Positions 1-6,579 of a stretch of DNA of 15,294 nucleotides are shown here, piece by piece (position 1 is the stretch's first letter; every line of letters starts with the position of its first letter). Both the position numbers and the translations under genes were made by a program. Below the pieces are notes generated by a model. That model searched no databases, was not told the origin of the DNA, and saw nothing but the letters and a program-made list of their open reading frames with translations. Origin of the DNA: UBA4874 sp002399435 (GTDB lineage: Bacteria > Bacillota > Clostridia > Caldicoprobacterales > DTU083). The stretch spans positions 1 to 15,294 of the forward strand of contig DAISGI010000050.1 of assembly GCA_036823195.1 (NCBI GenBank). The letters are read 5' to 3'.

Positions 1-778
1 AGATAATGACATCGGCATCCGACCATTTGGCCAGCTGATGCTGGGTCATGGTTTTTCCCGTACCGAATCCACCCGGAATGGCAGCCGTGCCGCCCTTGGC
101 GATGGGGAAAAAAGTATCCAGGATTCTCTGTCCCGTAATCAGCGGCCGGGTAATGCGCTTGCGCTCCCGGATGGGCCTGGGTACCCGGATGGGCCATTCC
201 TGAGCCATTTTCAGCTCCCGTATTTCGCCGCTCTCCGTTTTTAGCCGGACCAACACCCGGTCAATGTTGTATCTGCCGTTTACTTCGACAAACTCCACAT
301 TTCCACAGACTCCGGGAGGCACCATCAGCTTGTGAAGAATCGAACGGGTCTCCGGCACCTCGCCGAACACCTGACCGGCATGCAGCTGCTGCCCGACCCG
401 GACGGTCAGTTTCACATCCCACAGGGCTTCCTCATCTATGGACAAAAGCCCGATTCCCTGGGGCAGAAACCCGGGGGACAGTTCATCGATCTTCTTCAGC
501 GGCCTCTGTATTCCGTCAAACATATTGCCGATAATGCCGGGGCCCAGCTTCAGGGACAGGGGCTTTCCGGTGGACTGAATCTCCTGTCCGGCTTTCAGTC
601 CTGCGCTTTCCTCATACACTTGTATGGTCGCATGATCCCCTTCGATGGAGATCACCTCCCCGATCAGGCGCTGCTCCCCCACCGTGACCATTTCCCGCAT
701 CCGGAACCCTTCCATATGGATTCCCCGGACAACAGGACCATTGATCATGGCAATCTCACCTTTTTTACTGTTCTCCAT
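1..778 (-). CDS. atpA (ntpA): V/A-type ATPase catalytic subunit A, 3' part missing
   Basis: This is the nucleotide-binding catalytic subunit of the V1/A1 head, which hydrolyses or makes ATP in the cytoplasm. About 259 residues are visible before the gene leaves the window; full-length members have about 590. The N-terminal beta-barrel opens with MENSKKGEIAMINGPVV, followed by the bulge domain peculiar to A subunits. The P-loop GGFGTGKT is at residues 236-243, with QHQLAKWSDADVII just after it. The form GGFGTGKT rather than GPFGAGKT is one I associate with clostridial members. The ATG at 778 gives the family's usual N-terminus. A second in-frame ATG at 748 has a good AAGGTGAG site upstream, so a shorter form is possible. 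The start lies 14 bases inside the end of the E gene, which suggests translational coupling. Subunits B and D are expected beyond the left edge. Confidence 0.95.
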   Translation of the reverse strand, partial: MENSKKGEIAMINGPVVRGIHMEGFRMREMVTVGEQRLIGEVISIEGDHATIQVYEESAGLKAGQEIQSTGKPLSLKLGPGIIGNMFDGIQRPLKKIDELSPGFLPQGIGLLSIDEEALWDVKLTVRVGQQLHAGQVFGEVPETRSILHKLMVPPGVCGNVEFVEVNGRYNIDRVLVRLKTESGEIRELKMAQEWPIRVPRPIRERKRITRPLITGQRILDTFFPIAKGGTAAIPGGFGTGKTMTQHQLAKWSDADVII

Positions 779-1409
779 TTTGACACCACCCACTGCTATG
801 GTCCGTTATGATCCGGCCAATCCGCTCCCTGTTGTCCTCAAGCAGGGATGCGATGGAAAAATCCACTCTTCCGGTCTGCTCCCCGTTGCTGCAGATACAG
901 CCTCCCAGAATCTCCCCGGATGCTTCATGCAGGGTATAAACCGCGTTGGGCTGCAGCTTTTCAACAATCGTACTGCGGATCAATCCCATATTGTGACTCA
1001 GATCTTCCTCCGTAAAATAAAACATCAGCTGCTGCTCGCCTTCAAGGCCAGCCAGTACCTGCCCGATGGAGTATCGCAGAAAACTTTCATACCCCGGTGT
1101 TTTGGCAAATGCAGCCGCGCGTTTCTTCAAACCTGCCAGGACCCGGTCCGCCATTTCCTCATTTTTTCGAAGCAGATTCTGTCTTGCCTTCATTCGGGCT
1201 TTGGAAACGATCTGAATACTTGCCGTATCCGCCCTTTTGACACGCTCTTCCACCACTTGCCGTGCCAGATCATGAATGCGGTTTTCCTCAGCAGAATATC
1301 GCTTCTTCACCTGTTCCCCTGTTTGTCTGCTTTTCTCTTCCGCCTGTTTTCCGGCCTTCCCGAGAACCGCTTTGGCAAACAGATCAATTTTTTCGTCAAT
1401 TGTCGTCAT
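765..1409 (-). CDS. atpE (ntpE): V/A-type ATPase subunit E (peripheral stalk)
   Basis: Subunit E pairs with the small G/H-type subunit to form the peripheral stalk that holds the A3B3 head against the membrane part. The 214-residue product has the family layout: a long charged N-terminal helix (about residues 5-100, rich in Lys, Glu, Arg and Ala, with KQAEEKSRQTGEQVKKR) and a compact C-terminal head that binds the A/B ring. I chose the ATG at 1409 because GAGGTG at 1416-1421 sits six bases upstream. An in-frame GTG at 1418 would add three residues (MLS) but has no ribosome site of its own. The gene begins right after the F stop codon and ends inside the start of A. The family call rests on length, composition and position in the operon as much as on sequence, because E subunits diverge widely. 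Confidence 0.9.
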   Translation of the reverse strand: MTTIDEKIDLFAKAVLGKAGKQAEEKSRQTGEQVKKRYSAEENRIHDLARQVVEERVKRADTASIQIVSKARMKARQNLLRKNEEMADRVLAGLKKRAAAFAKTPGYESFLRYSIGQVLAGLEGEQQLMFYFTEEDLSHNMGLIRSTIVEKLQPNAVYTLHEASGEILGGCICSNGEQTGRVDFSIASLLEDNRERIGRIITDHSSGWCQNGEQ

Positions 1410-1415
1410 GGACAA

Positions 1416-1421
1416 CACCTC
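1416..1421 (-). promoter_or_regulatory. Ribosome binding site deciding the subunit E start
   Basis: GAGGTG on the minus strand, six bases before the ATG at 1409. It overlaps the stop codon of the F gene and favours the ATG at 1409 over the in-frame GTG at 1418. Confidence 0.6.
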
Positions 1422-1728
1422 AAATCTTCAAACCAATTGCTTCCCGGATATTGCGGGTAATCCACCCGCTGTCCCTCCGGGAACCGTGCCGATCCGGAAT
1501 TTCTATGAAAAGCGGCAGGTTCGATCGGAGCTTCATGGCCTGCATCTCCGCCTTTACCAGCTGGGACAGTCCTTCCGTCAGAATCACGATACCGATCTCC
1601 GGATCTTTGGCAGCTGTTTTCAGAGCATGAAGCACATCCTCCCGCCCATGGACCACGACGCCCTTAATCCCGGCCAGCCGAAGACCCGCCTGCGTATCCA
1701 CATTGTCACTGATTAAAAACATTTTCAT
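1420..1728 (-). CDS. atpF (ntpG): V/A-type ATPase subunit F (central rotor stalk)
   Basis: Subunit F binds subunit D in the rotating central shaft of the enzyme. The product of about 102 residues begins MKMFLISDNVDTQAGLRLAG, an N-terminus very typical of bacterial and archaeal F subunits, and shows the Rossmann-like repeat of hydrophobic strands (VVVHG, IGIVILTEGL, LPLFIEIPD). The C-terminal RDSGWITRNIREAIGLKI matches the helix that packs on D. I chose the ATG at 1728, preceded by GGTGA, because it gives the canonical N-terminus. The upstream ATG at 1746 would add MDPVNE and has no ribosome site. The gene follows K after about 20 bases and runs directly into E. Older Enterococcus naming calls this subunit NtpG. 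Confidence 0.93.
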   Translation of the reverse strand: MKMFLISDNVDTQAGLRLAGIKGVVVHGREDVLHALKTAAKDPEIGIVILTEGLSQLVKAEMQAMKLRSNLPLFIEIPDRHGSRRDSGWITRNIREAIGLKI

Positions 1729-1749
1729 TTCATTCACCGGATCCATTCA

Positions 1750-2175
1750 TTACAAAGCACTCAGAATCATGATGGACGTAATCAGGCCGTAAATGGCGAT
1801 TCCTTCTGCCAGCCCGACAAAAATCAATGTTTTGCCCAGCAGGGACGGGTCTTCGGATACCGCGCCCAGGGCAGACGAAGCGACGGCGCCCACCGCATAG
1901 CCGGAACCAATGGTCGCGAGGCCGGTGGACAATGCGGCGGCAATGAAGCCAATGCCGTTTCCTCCGGCGCCGGTACCTGCTCCGGAAGCCGCTCCGGCCA
2001 TATCCGGGATCATAACGATCAATGCGGCAGCCATGATGGGTACAAAGGAAAGCAGATTCCATCCCAGGGCTTTTTTCGTCGATACTTTGCCAACGCCTTT
2101 TTTATACCTGAGTACAAAACCAGCTGTAATTGTGGCGATGACGATGCATATCGCAGCAATAATAAAAAAATACAT
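1750..2175 (-). CDS. atpK (ntpK): V/A-type ATPase proteolipid subunit K (c-ring)
   Basis: This is the membrane rotor subunit whose ring carries ions past subunit I. It has 141 residues: a first hydrophobic helix (3-22), a basic loop (24-36), a second helix (about 43-58), a Gly/Ala-rich linker (60-74, GAASGAGTGAGGNG), then a classical hairpin (75-104 and 113-140). The ion-binding Glu is at 124 in GLAEGIAIYGLI. Only this one acidic site is seen in the membrane, so each protomer carries one ion although four hydrophobic segments are predicted. Enterococcus K has about 156 residues in four helices; Thermus-type subunits have one hairpin plus a leader. Whether H+ or Na+ is used cannot be told safely: the Gln residues that bind Na+ in Enterococcus K are not obvious. 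GGAGG lies eight bases before the ATG. Confidence 0.94.
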   Translation of the reverse strand: MYFFIIAAICIVIATITAGFVLRYKKGVGKVSTKKALGWNLLSFVPIMAAALIVMIPDMAGAASGAGTGAGGNGIGFIAAALSTGLATIGSGYAVGAVASSALGAVSEDPSLLGKTLIFVGLAEGIAIYGLITSIMILSAL

Positions 2176-2192
2176 TTTTCATGCCTCCAAAA

Positions 2193-4190
2193 TTAAAATG
2201 AACCGGTGCTGGTTCGCCGTTTCCGGGGAACCGTAAGTGCAACGGGGTGATAGGGAATCCCCGCCCCATCGTAAAACTTGCTGAACAACTCATAATATTC
2301 CAGACGAAGACCCTGGATAAAGACAATCAGGCCCTCCAATCCGAGAATGACAATGTTTCCGATAATCAGGACCACCGCTTTTCCCCCTGAGTTACGGATC
2401 ATTTCCGACAGAGTCCGGAAAGCCAGGAACAGACCCACATGGTTCAGGGCAAATGCACCGACACGGACAAAGGAAATGGTATTGCTCAGCATACTGAGCA
2501 AAGTCTCCAGAATCCCAAATCCGCCCTCGATATAGTAATCCGACACCCGTTCCCGGTAAAGGGGTTTCTTTCGCAAAAGCAGGTTTGCCACCGGCTCCTT
2601 TACCACCGTCAGAATCAGCAGTCCTGCCAGGATCAATACAATAACCGGCATGGGCAGCGGAAGCTTCCCTTTTTGAAAATACAGCAGCACGGTGATCAGC
2701 AGGGTCCAGAAAAACAGCAGACCCGCTGCTCCATTCTGGCCCAGCAGCCCTTCCTCCAGATCCATGCGCCGGATCGCGTTCCATATGTTGAACAGATAGG
2801 CGATCGACAACAGTACCACACCCAGTCCGATTGCCGCAAACAGCATTGTGGTGATATCGTCCATGGGGCGGATGAGCAGGGGGGGGATCCAGTTCTCAAG
2901 TCCAAATACACTGCCATACAGCACACCGAACACCATGGAGCTGATTCCCATCCCGGTAAAGACCCCGCCCAGATTCGGCCTGGACTTCCACTTTGCCAGG
3001 ATCAGGCCGGCCAGGAAAAATACCAGTCCCTGTCCCACGTCCCCGAACATCGCCCCAAAGAGCACCATATAGCTCAGGGCCACAAATACCGTGGGATCCG
3101 CCTCATTATAGGAAGGCGTCCCATACATGCGGACCAGTGCCTCAAAGGGCCGGAGCACTCCGGAGTTCTTCAGCCGCGTAGGCGGGGAAACCGATTTATC
3201 CACCTGTTCCGGATCCTTGCAGAACAGCAAAGTCCGTTCCTTTACCGGTTTCAGCCTTGCCTCCAGCCTTTTCTTCTCACCGGCCGGAATCCAGCCGGCC
3301 ATATAAAAGAAGTCGTTGCTGCAAGCCGTTTCGTTATTGATCTCCTTCATTTTTTCATAGAGTATCAACTCGCCGCAGGCACGCCGGACCAATGGCCCAT
3401 ACTCCTCCCGGGTCTTTTGCATGGTTTCCTCGCAGGCCTTCAGCTGCGCCATCCTATCCCGCTCCTTCTCCTCCAGATCCTGAATGATCTGAGCGGGGGT
3501 CCCCTTCAACTCATGAGGGATCTGCAGGGACTGATAACCAAGGGCGCTGTATATCCGCTCCAGCTCCACGGTAAGGGTTTTTGGAACAATGGTCACCACC
3601 ACATCCCGTTCCTTCCCGGACTTAACAGGGTACACAATTGCCGGGATATTCCCATAATTGGTCCGGAGCTTGACCGTATTTTCCCTGGAGAATGTGCCGA
3701 CCCGAAAATCAAAATTCTCCATCTCCATCAGGTCCTGCCACGGAAAGTCCAGGCCCGCGAGATAGCCAAAATGTTCCTTTAACTCCCGGTTGCGTGCCAG
3801 TTCCCCATTCAGGGATTCCGTATCTTTCCTGCATTTCTCCACTTTTTGATAGATGTCCCCGATGTCCCCTGCAATCCCCCGCAAACCGGCTTTGCTTTTA
3901 GGGTCCACCGTGATATCGTCCCGATCCAATTCAAATGCCTCCAGGAGAGTGTTGATTTGTCCCGCAATCCTGTCGGCCTCCTGGTTCTTCTGATAAGGCT
4001 TGACAAAGCCCACATCCATCAGGGCATCCATATTTTTCACCGTCGTCGATATGGTGAAATTGTTGGAATTGATCTCATGCAGGGCATTTACCGGATGCAC
4101 GCATCCCAGCAAAACCAGTTCCCTTGCGATAAAATCCATATCTTCCAAATGCCCGATGATATTCAGCATTTTCATCCGTTCCACCGCCAA
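2193..4190 (-). CDS. atpI (ntpI): V/A-type ATPase subunit I (membrane stator)
   Basis: Subunit I (665 residues, normal for the family) forms the two ion half-channels next to the K ring, and its N-terminal half anchors the peripheral stalks. Residues 1-350 are soluble and alpha-helical, with charged coiled-coil stretches (about 85-130 and 225-270). From about residue 365 follow seven to eight membrane helices. Visible family motifs are FGDVGQGL in the first helices, SFVRVGAFALNHVG with the conserved channel Arg at 576, and GLEGLIVFIQGLRLEYYE with Glu 619, Gln 626 and Arg 629. The start is a TTG at 4190, supported by AAAGGAGG eight bases upstream and by MAVERMKMLNIIG, the normal N-terminus. 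The C-terminal tail PRKRRTSTGSF is short and basic. The gene follows C after 15 bases and precedes K by 17. Confidence 0.96.
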   Translation of the reverse strand: MAVERMKMLNIIGHLEDMDFIARELVLLGCVHPVNALHEINSNNFTISTTVKNMDALMDVGFVKPYQKNQEADRIAGQINTLLEAFELDRDDITVDPKSKAGLRGIAGDIGDIYQKVEKCRKDTESLNGELARNRELKEHFGYLAGLDFPWQDLMEMENFDFRVGTFSRENTVKLRTNYGNIPAIVYPVKSGKERDVVVTIVPKTLTVELERIYSALGYQSLQIPHELKGTPAQIIQDLEEKERDRMAQLKACEETMQKTREEYGPLVRRACGELILYEKMKEINNETACSNDFFYMAGWIPAGEKKRLEARLKPVKERTLLFCKDPEQVDKSVSPPTRLKNSGVLRPFEALVRMYGTPSYNEADPTVFVALSYMVLFGAMFGDVGQGLVFFLAGLILAKWKSRPNLGGVFTGMGISSMVFGVLYGSVFGLENWIPPLLIRPMDDITTMLFAAIGLGVVLLSIAYLFNIWNAIRRMDLEEGLLGQNGAAGLLFFWTLLITVLLYFQKGKLPLPMPVIVLILAGLLILTVVKEPVANLLLRKKPLYRERVSDYYIEGGFGILETLLSMLSNTISFVRVGAFALNHVGLFLAFRTLSEMIRNSGGKAVVLIIGNIVILGLEGLIVFIQGLRLEYYELFSKFYDGAGIPYHPVALTVPRKRRTSTGSF

Positions 4191-4198
4191 GCCGACAT

Positions 4199-4206
4199 CC
4201 TCCTTT
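4199..4206 (-). promoter_or_regulatory. Strong ribosome binding site for the TTG start of subunit I
   Basis: AAAGGAGG on the minus strand, eight bases before the TTG at 4190 and overlapping the TGA stop of subunit C. A near-perfect site paired with a weak start codon suggests that output of I is set lower than that of its neighbours. The last point is inference. Confidence 0.75.
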
Positions 4207-5246
4207 CACAGCTCCCGGATCAGATATCGCTTGATCTGGTCCGGATTCTCATTATGATAGCGAATGTTTTCCATTATGGTGATAATGTCCCGTATTTCAA
4301 AATCCAGCAGATCAAAATACACGATGATCGCGACAATATCCATGGAACTCTTTCGCTTGAATTCCAGTAGCCGATAATACAAATATCGGGAAATCCGGCG
4401 TTCCATAAACAGATCCCTGGTCCGGTCATGCTGGAATAAAAAACGGTACCGGCTCTCCTTCAGATGGTCTGCCACCCCGGAAACATCCTTGCTGTAACAC
4501 AGTTCCCGGATCGCCGCATTGTCCAGTCTTCCCCCGAAACTGATGGAATAGTTCAATAAAATATCGGGAGGAAGATGATAAAACTTCTTGCCCCGGTAAA
4601 TCCACTGCAGGTTCTGGAGGTCTGCCTTTATTCCCGTAATCTGAAGGACCTTTTGCTGCTCCTCCCTTGTCAGCAGCTCCAGGCATCTTTTGAAGATGCT
4701 GACATAGGCCAGATCCAGGGACATTTCAACTTGAAACCGGCTTTTCTCCCCCTGCGTCAGTGGAACCAGGTAACGATAATACGGCGTACCCTTCAGGTGT
4801 TCCACCAGTTCCGGAAAGCTTCCGGAAGCAGACAGCCTTTGAAAGTCCAAATCCCCGTAACGCCCGATATAAACCAGCGCATGGGGGGAGTCGATATAAT
4901 CCCGGTCTGTATGAATCGCCCGGATGAGGATCTTTAAATCCTCCACCTCAAAGCGCATCAGCAGAACACTCAGGAATTTACTGTAATTTCCCCGAAAGTA
5001 ATGACGGAGCCGTATCAGTTTATCCACGGCATAACGTCTCAGCCGGACCTCAATTCCCTCACGATGAAGGGACTGTTCGTCCATCCCCGCGAAGACGTGC
5101 CGGTAATCGGTCTGTTCCAGATAGTGGATGATATCCGGGACGGTTTGCTTTTCCAGCAGCACATTGTAATCCGTGTCGGAAAGCAGCCGGCCTTCCAGGG
5201 CCCGGATCTTTGTATCGACGGCAGCGTACCGGACAGCATTGCTCAT
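4206..5246 (-). CDS. atpC (ntpC): V/A-type ATPase subunit C (d subunit of the rotor collar)
   Basis: Subunit C is the funnel-shaped protein that joins the central shaft to the K ring. The 346-residue product fits the family length (about 330-350), is helical throughout and has no membrane segment. Its N-terminus MSNAVRYAAVDTKIRALEGRLL shows the usual Y-A-x-x-x-(R/K)-x-R-A-L-E pattern, and the C-terminus NPDQIKRYLIREL matches the family end. The start ATG overlaps the stop of the preceding small stalk gene (ATGA, four bases), so translation is very probably coupled. In Enterococcus the order is F-I-K-E-C-G-A-B-D; here C stands before I and K, an order I associate with clostridial operons. Confidence 0.93.
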   Translation of the reverse strand: MSNAVRYAAVDTKIRALEGRLLSDTDYNVLLEKQTVPDIIHYLEQTDYRHVFAGMDEQSLHREGIEVRLRRYAVDKLIRLRHYFRGNYSKFLSVLLMRFEVEDLKILIRAIHTDRDYIDSPHALVYIGRYGDLDFQRLSASGSFPELVEHLKGTPYYRYLVPLTQGEKSRFQVEMSLDLAYVSIFKRCLELLTREEQQKVLQITGIKADLQNLQWIYRGKKFYHLPPDILLNYSISFGGRLDNAAIRELCYSKDVSGVADHLKESRYRFLFQHDRTRDLFMERRISRYLYYRLLEFKRKSSMDIVAIIVYFDLLDFEIRDIITIMENIRYHNENPDQIKRYLIREL

Positions 5247-5602
5247 TGGTTCGATTTCCCCTCCCGTGTTTCCGGCTCCAGGAAGATCTCCCGAAAAATA
5301 TCCGCTTCCAGAGAGTCTTCCACCGCAAGAAAATGCTGCTCCAGGCTCTGTATTGCCTCTGCATTCCGGGTTGAAATATGCTGCGTTTCCTCTTCCGCTT
5401 CCTTCATCTTCCTGTCGTAAAGCGCCCGGCCCTGTTGCTCCGCCTGATCCATTTCCTCTTTGCTCATCTGCTCCAGGCGGCTTCGGGCCTGTCCCTCCCG
5501 GGTTTCTCTTTCCTCTTCATTCCTTTGGATAATATCCCTGGCATTCCGATCAATGGTCAAAATCCTTTGGACAATATCCTGCATTTCCTGCATCTCCCGC
5601 AT
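5243..5602 (-). CDS. V/A-type ATPase small peripheral-stalk subunit (G/H type)
   Basis: First gene of the ATPase operon. The 119 residues are almost entirely charged coiled coil: MREMQEMQDIVQRILTIDRN, then a run dense in Glu, Arg, Gln and Lys to about residue 100. There is no signal or membrane segment. In V/A ATPases a protein of this kind pairs with subunit E to form each peripheral stalk (NtpF in Enterococcus, subunit G in Thermus, AhaH in archaea). The assignment rests on composition, length and position directly upstream of C with an ATGA overlap, because sequence identity in this family is low. The start ATG is preceded by AAGGTGGTGGAGAA, a good ribosome site, and lies about 25 bases from the predicted transcription start. 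Confidence 0.8.
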   Translation of the reverse strand: MREMQEMQDIVQRILTIDRNARDIIQRNEEERETREGQARSRLEQMSKEEMDQAEQQGRALYDRKMKEAEEETQHISTRNAEAIQSLEQHFLAVEDSLEADIFREIFLEPETREGKSNQ

Positions 5603-5634
5603 TTCTCCACCACCTTCCGGAAAGAATGTAGACT

Positions 5635-5663
5635 ATTTTACTCCTGTTGTTTTGCAATTTCAA
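5635..5663 (-). promoter_or_regulatory. Sigma-A type promoter of the V/A-ATPase operon
   Basis: On the minus strand: -35 TTGAAA (5658-5663), a spacer of exactly 17 bases, and -10 TAAAAT (5635-5640). Transcription would start near 5628 and leave a leader of about 25 bases before the first ATG at 5602. Both boxes match the consensus at five of six positions. Confidence 0.75.
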
Positions 5664-5670
5664 GTACTTA

Positions 5671-5713
5671 TATAGTAATCTTTAATATTACTTTAATCCC
5701 TTTATTTACTATA
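5671..5713. promoter_or_regulatory. AT-rich inverted repeats upstream of the ATPase promoter
   Basis: TATAGTAA (5671-5678) and its exact reverse complement TTACTATA (5706-5713) flank a second inverted pair, AGTAAT (5674-5679) with ATTACT (5687-5692). The array starts about eight bases upstream of the -35 box, where an activator or repressor of the ATPase operon could bind. No known operator is recognised, and repeats of this size do arise in AT-rich DNA. Confidence 0.35.
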
Positions 5714-5730
5714 GATTGTCTTTATTTCCT

Positions 5731-5771
5731 ATCGGTTGCCGCACCGATATCCCGGCCGATTCCTTTCGGCC
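5731..5771. repeat. Two tandem small GC-rich hairpins
   Basis: ATCGGT-TGCCGC-ACCGAT (5731-5748) and GGCCGA-N6-TCGGCC (5754-5771) are perfect 6-bp inverted repeats, each with a six-base loop, only five bases apart. They lie between the tmk terminator and the ATPase promoter, outside any gene. Neither is followed by a T tract, so they are not simple terminators. They could be paired protein-binding sites. Confidence 0.4.
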
Positions 5772-5776
5772 CAATC

Positions 5777-5818
5777 AAAAAAGGATGAAAAAACAGTTTC
5801 CCCTGTTCTTCCATCCTT
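5777..5818 (-). terminator. Intrinsic terminator after tmk
   Basis: On the minus strand a 16-bp stem (5803-5818 with 5781-5796) with only two G-U pairs and a six-base loop GGGAAA, followed by a run of six T (the last two stem bases plus 5777-5780). On the plus strand the two wobbles become mismatches and no comparable T run follows, so the direction is minus. It separates the decarboxylase-tmk unit from the ATPase operon. Confidence 0.88.
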
Positions 5819-5834
5819 ATCCTTTGCTTCTTTT

Positions 5835-5866
5835 TATTCTATATTCCATTTATTCTATATTCCATT
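5835..5866. repeat. Perfect tandem duplication of a 16-bp unit
   Basis: TATTCTATATTCCATT occurs twice head to tail (5835-5850 and 5851-5866), ending exactly at the tmk stop codon (5867-5869). It lies between the gene and its terminator. It looks like a recent local duplication. Confidence 0.8.
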
Positions 5867-6538
5867 TTACAGGTACTTTCGGACAATCCCATATATTTCC
5901 TCATGAATATCCTCCACTGATCGGATTGCCCCGTCCTTTACGCAGGCAATGCGATGCCAGCCGTACTTCTCCGCGAGCCGGAGGGAAGTGCGATAGGACC
6001 GTTCCAGGTAGGCAAAGTCCTTTTCATGAATATCCTTTTCCATGGATCCATTGAATTTGTTTTTCCGCCTCTCCATGAGCCGTGCCGCATATTTCACCGG
6101 CATATCCAGCAGCAGGACACAATCCGGTTCCGGCAGTCCAAACATCCGGAACTCAAAATCCCACAGCCATTCCAGGAATCTCTCCCGTTCCGGTTCATCG
6201 TCTATTTTGGAAGCCTGATGAATCATATTGGAGGTCGTATACCGGTCTGCCAGAACGATCCCGCCTTCCTGATAGAAATGTTCCCATCCTTTTTTATAGG
6301 ACGCATACCGGTCCACAGCGTAAAATGTCGAAGCGACATACGGGCTCACATCTTCCGGGTGGCTGCCAAAATCCCCTTTCAGGTACATTTTGATCAAAGC
6401 AGAGGAATCGCTTGCATAATCCGGAAATTCCACCTCCGTCACCTGATAGTGATCCCTTTTCAGCCGCTGATACAGTTTTACGGACTGGGTTTCCTTCCCG
6501 CTCCCGTCTCCGGCTTCCATACAAATCAGTTTTCCCAT
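5867..6538 (-). CDS. tmk: dTMP (thymidylate) kinase
   Basis: Phosphorylates dTMP to dTDP with ATP, an essential step of dTTP synthesis in the cytoplasm. The protein has 223 residues, as usual. The P-loop GDGSGKET is at residues 10-17, the FPDY substrate-site element at 38-41, and the DRY motif (LADRYTTSN) at 98-100. An Arg-rich lid, RRKNKFNG with EKDIHEKD after it, spans 157-174. The N-terminus IxxEAGDGSGK, where most bacterial enzymes have EGxDGSGK, is a variant I recall from clostridial Tmk. A second DRY at 76-78 (AVDRYAS) adds to the match. The start ATG has GGAAGGA seven bases upstream. The gene lies 41 bases after the decarboxylase, a pairing like yaaO-tmk of Bacillus, and is closed by a strong terminator. 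Confidence 0.92.
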   Translation of the reverse strand: MGKLICMEAGDGSGKETQSVKLYQRLKRDHYQVTEVEFPDYASDSSALIKMYLKGDFGSHPEDVSPYVASTFYAVDRYASYKKGWEHFYQEGGIVLADRYTTSNMIHQASKIDDEPERERFLEWLWDFEFRMFGLPEPDCVLLLDMPVKYAARLMERRKNKFNGSMEKDIHEKDFAYLERSYRTSLRLAEKYGWHRIACVKDGAIRSVEDIHEEIYGIVRKYL

Positions 6539-6579
6539 TTTGGTTCCTTCCGACTTATCCGGAGAAAGCTCCTTCTTGT

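Noticed and set aside
645..1460. 271-codon plus-strand open frame opposite subunits A, E and F
   Set aside because: It crosses three real genes on the other strand and shows no domain or ribosome site.
2439..3782. 447-codon plus-strand open frame opposite subunit I
   Set aside because: It lies wholly antisense to a well-supported gene. Its translation is rich in His, Gln and Pro with no family signature, and there is no ribosome site.
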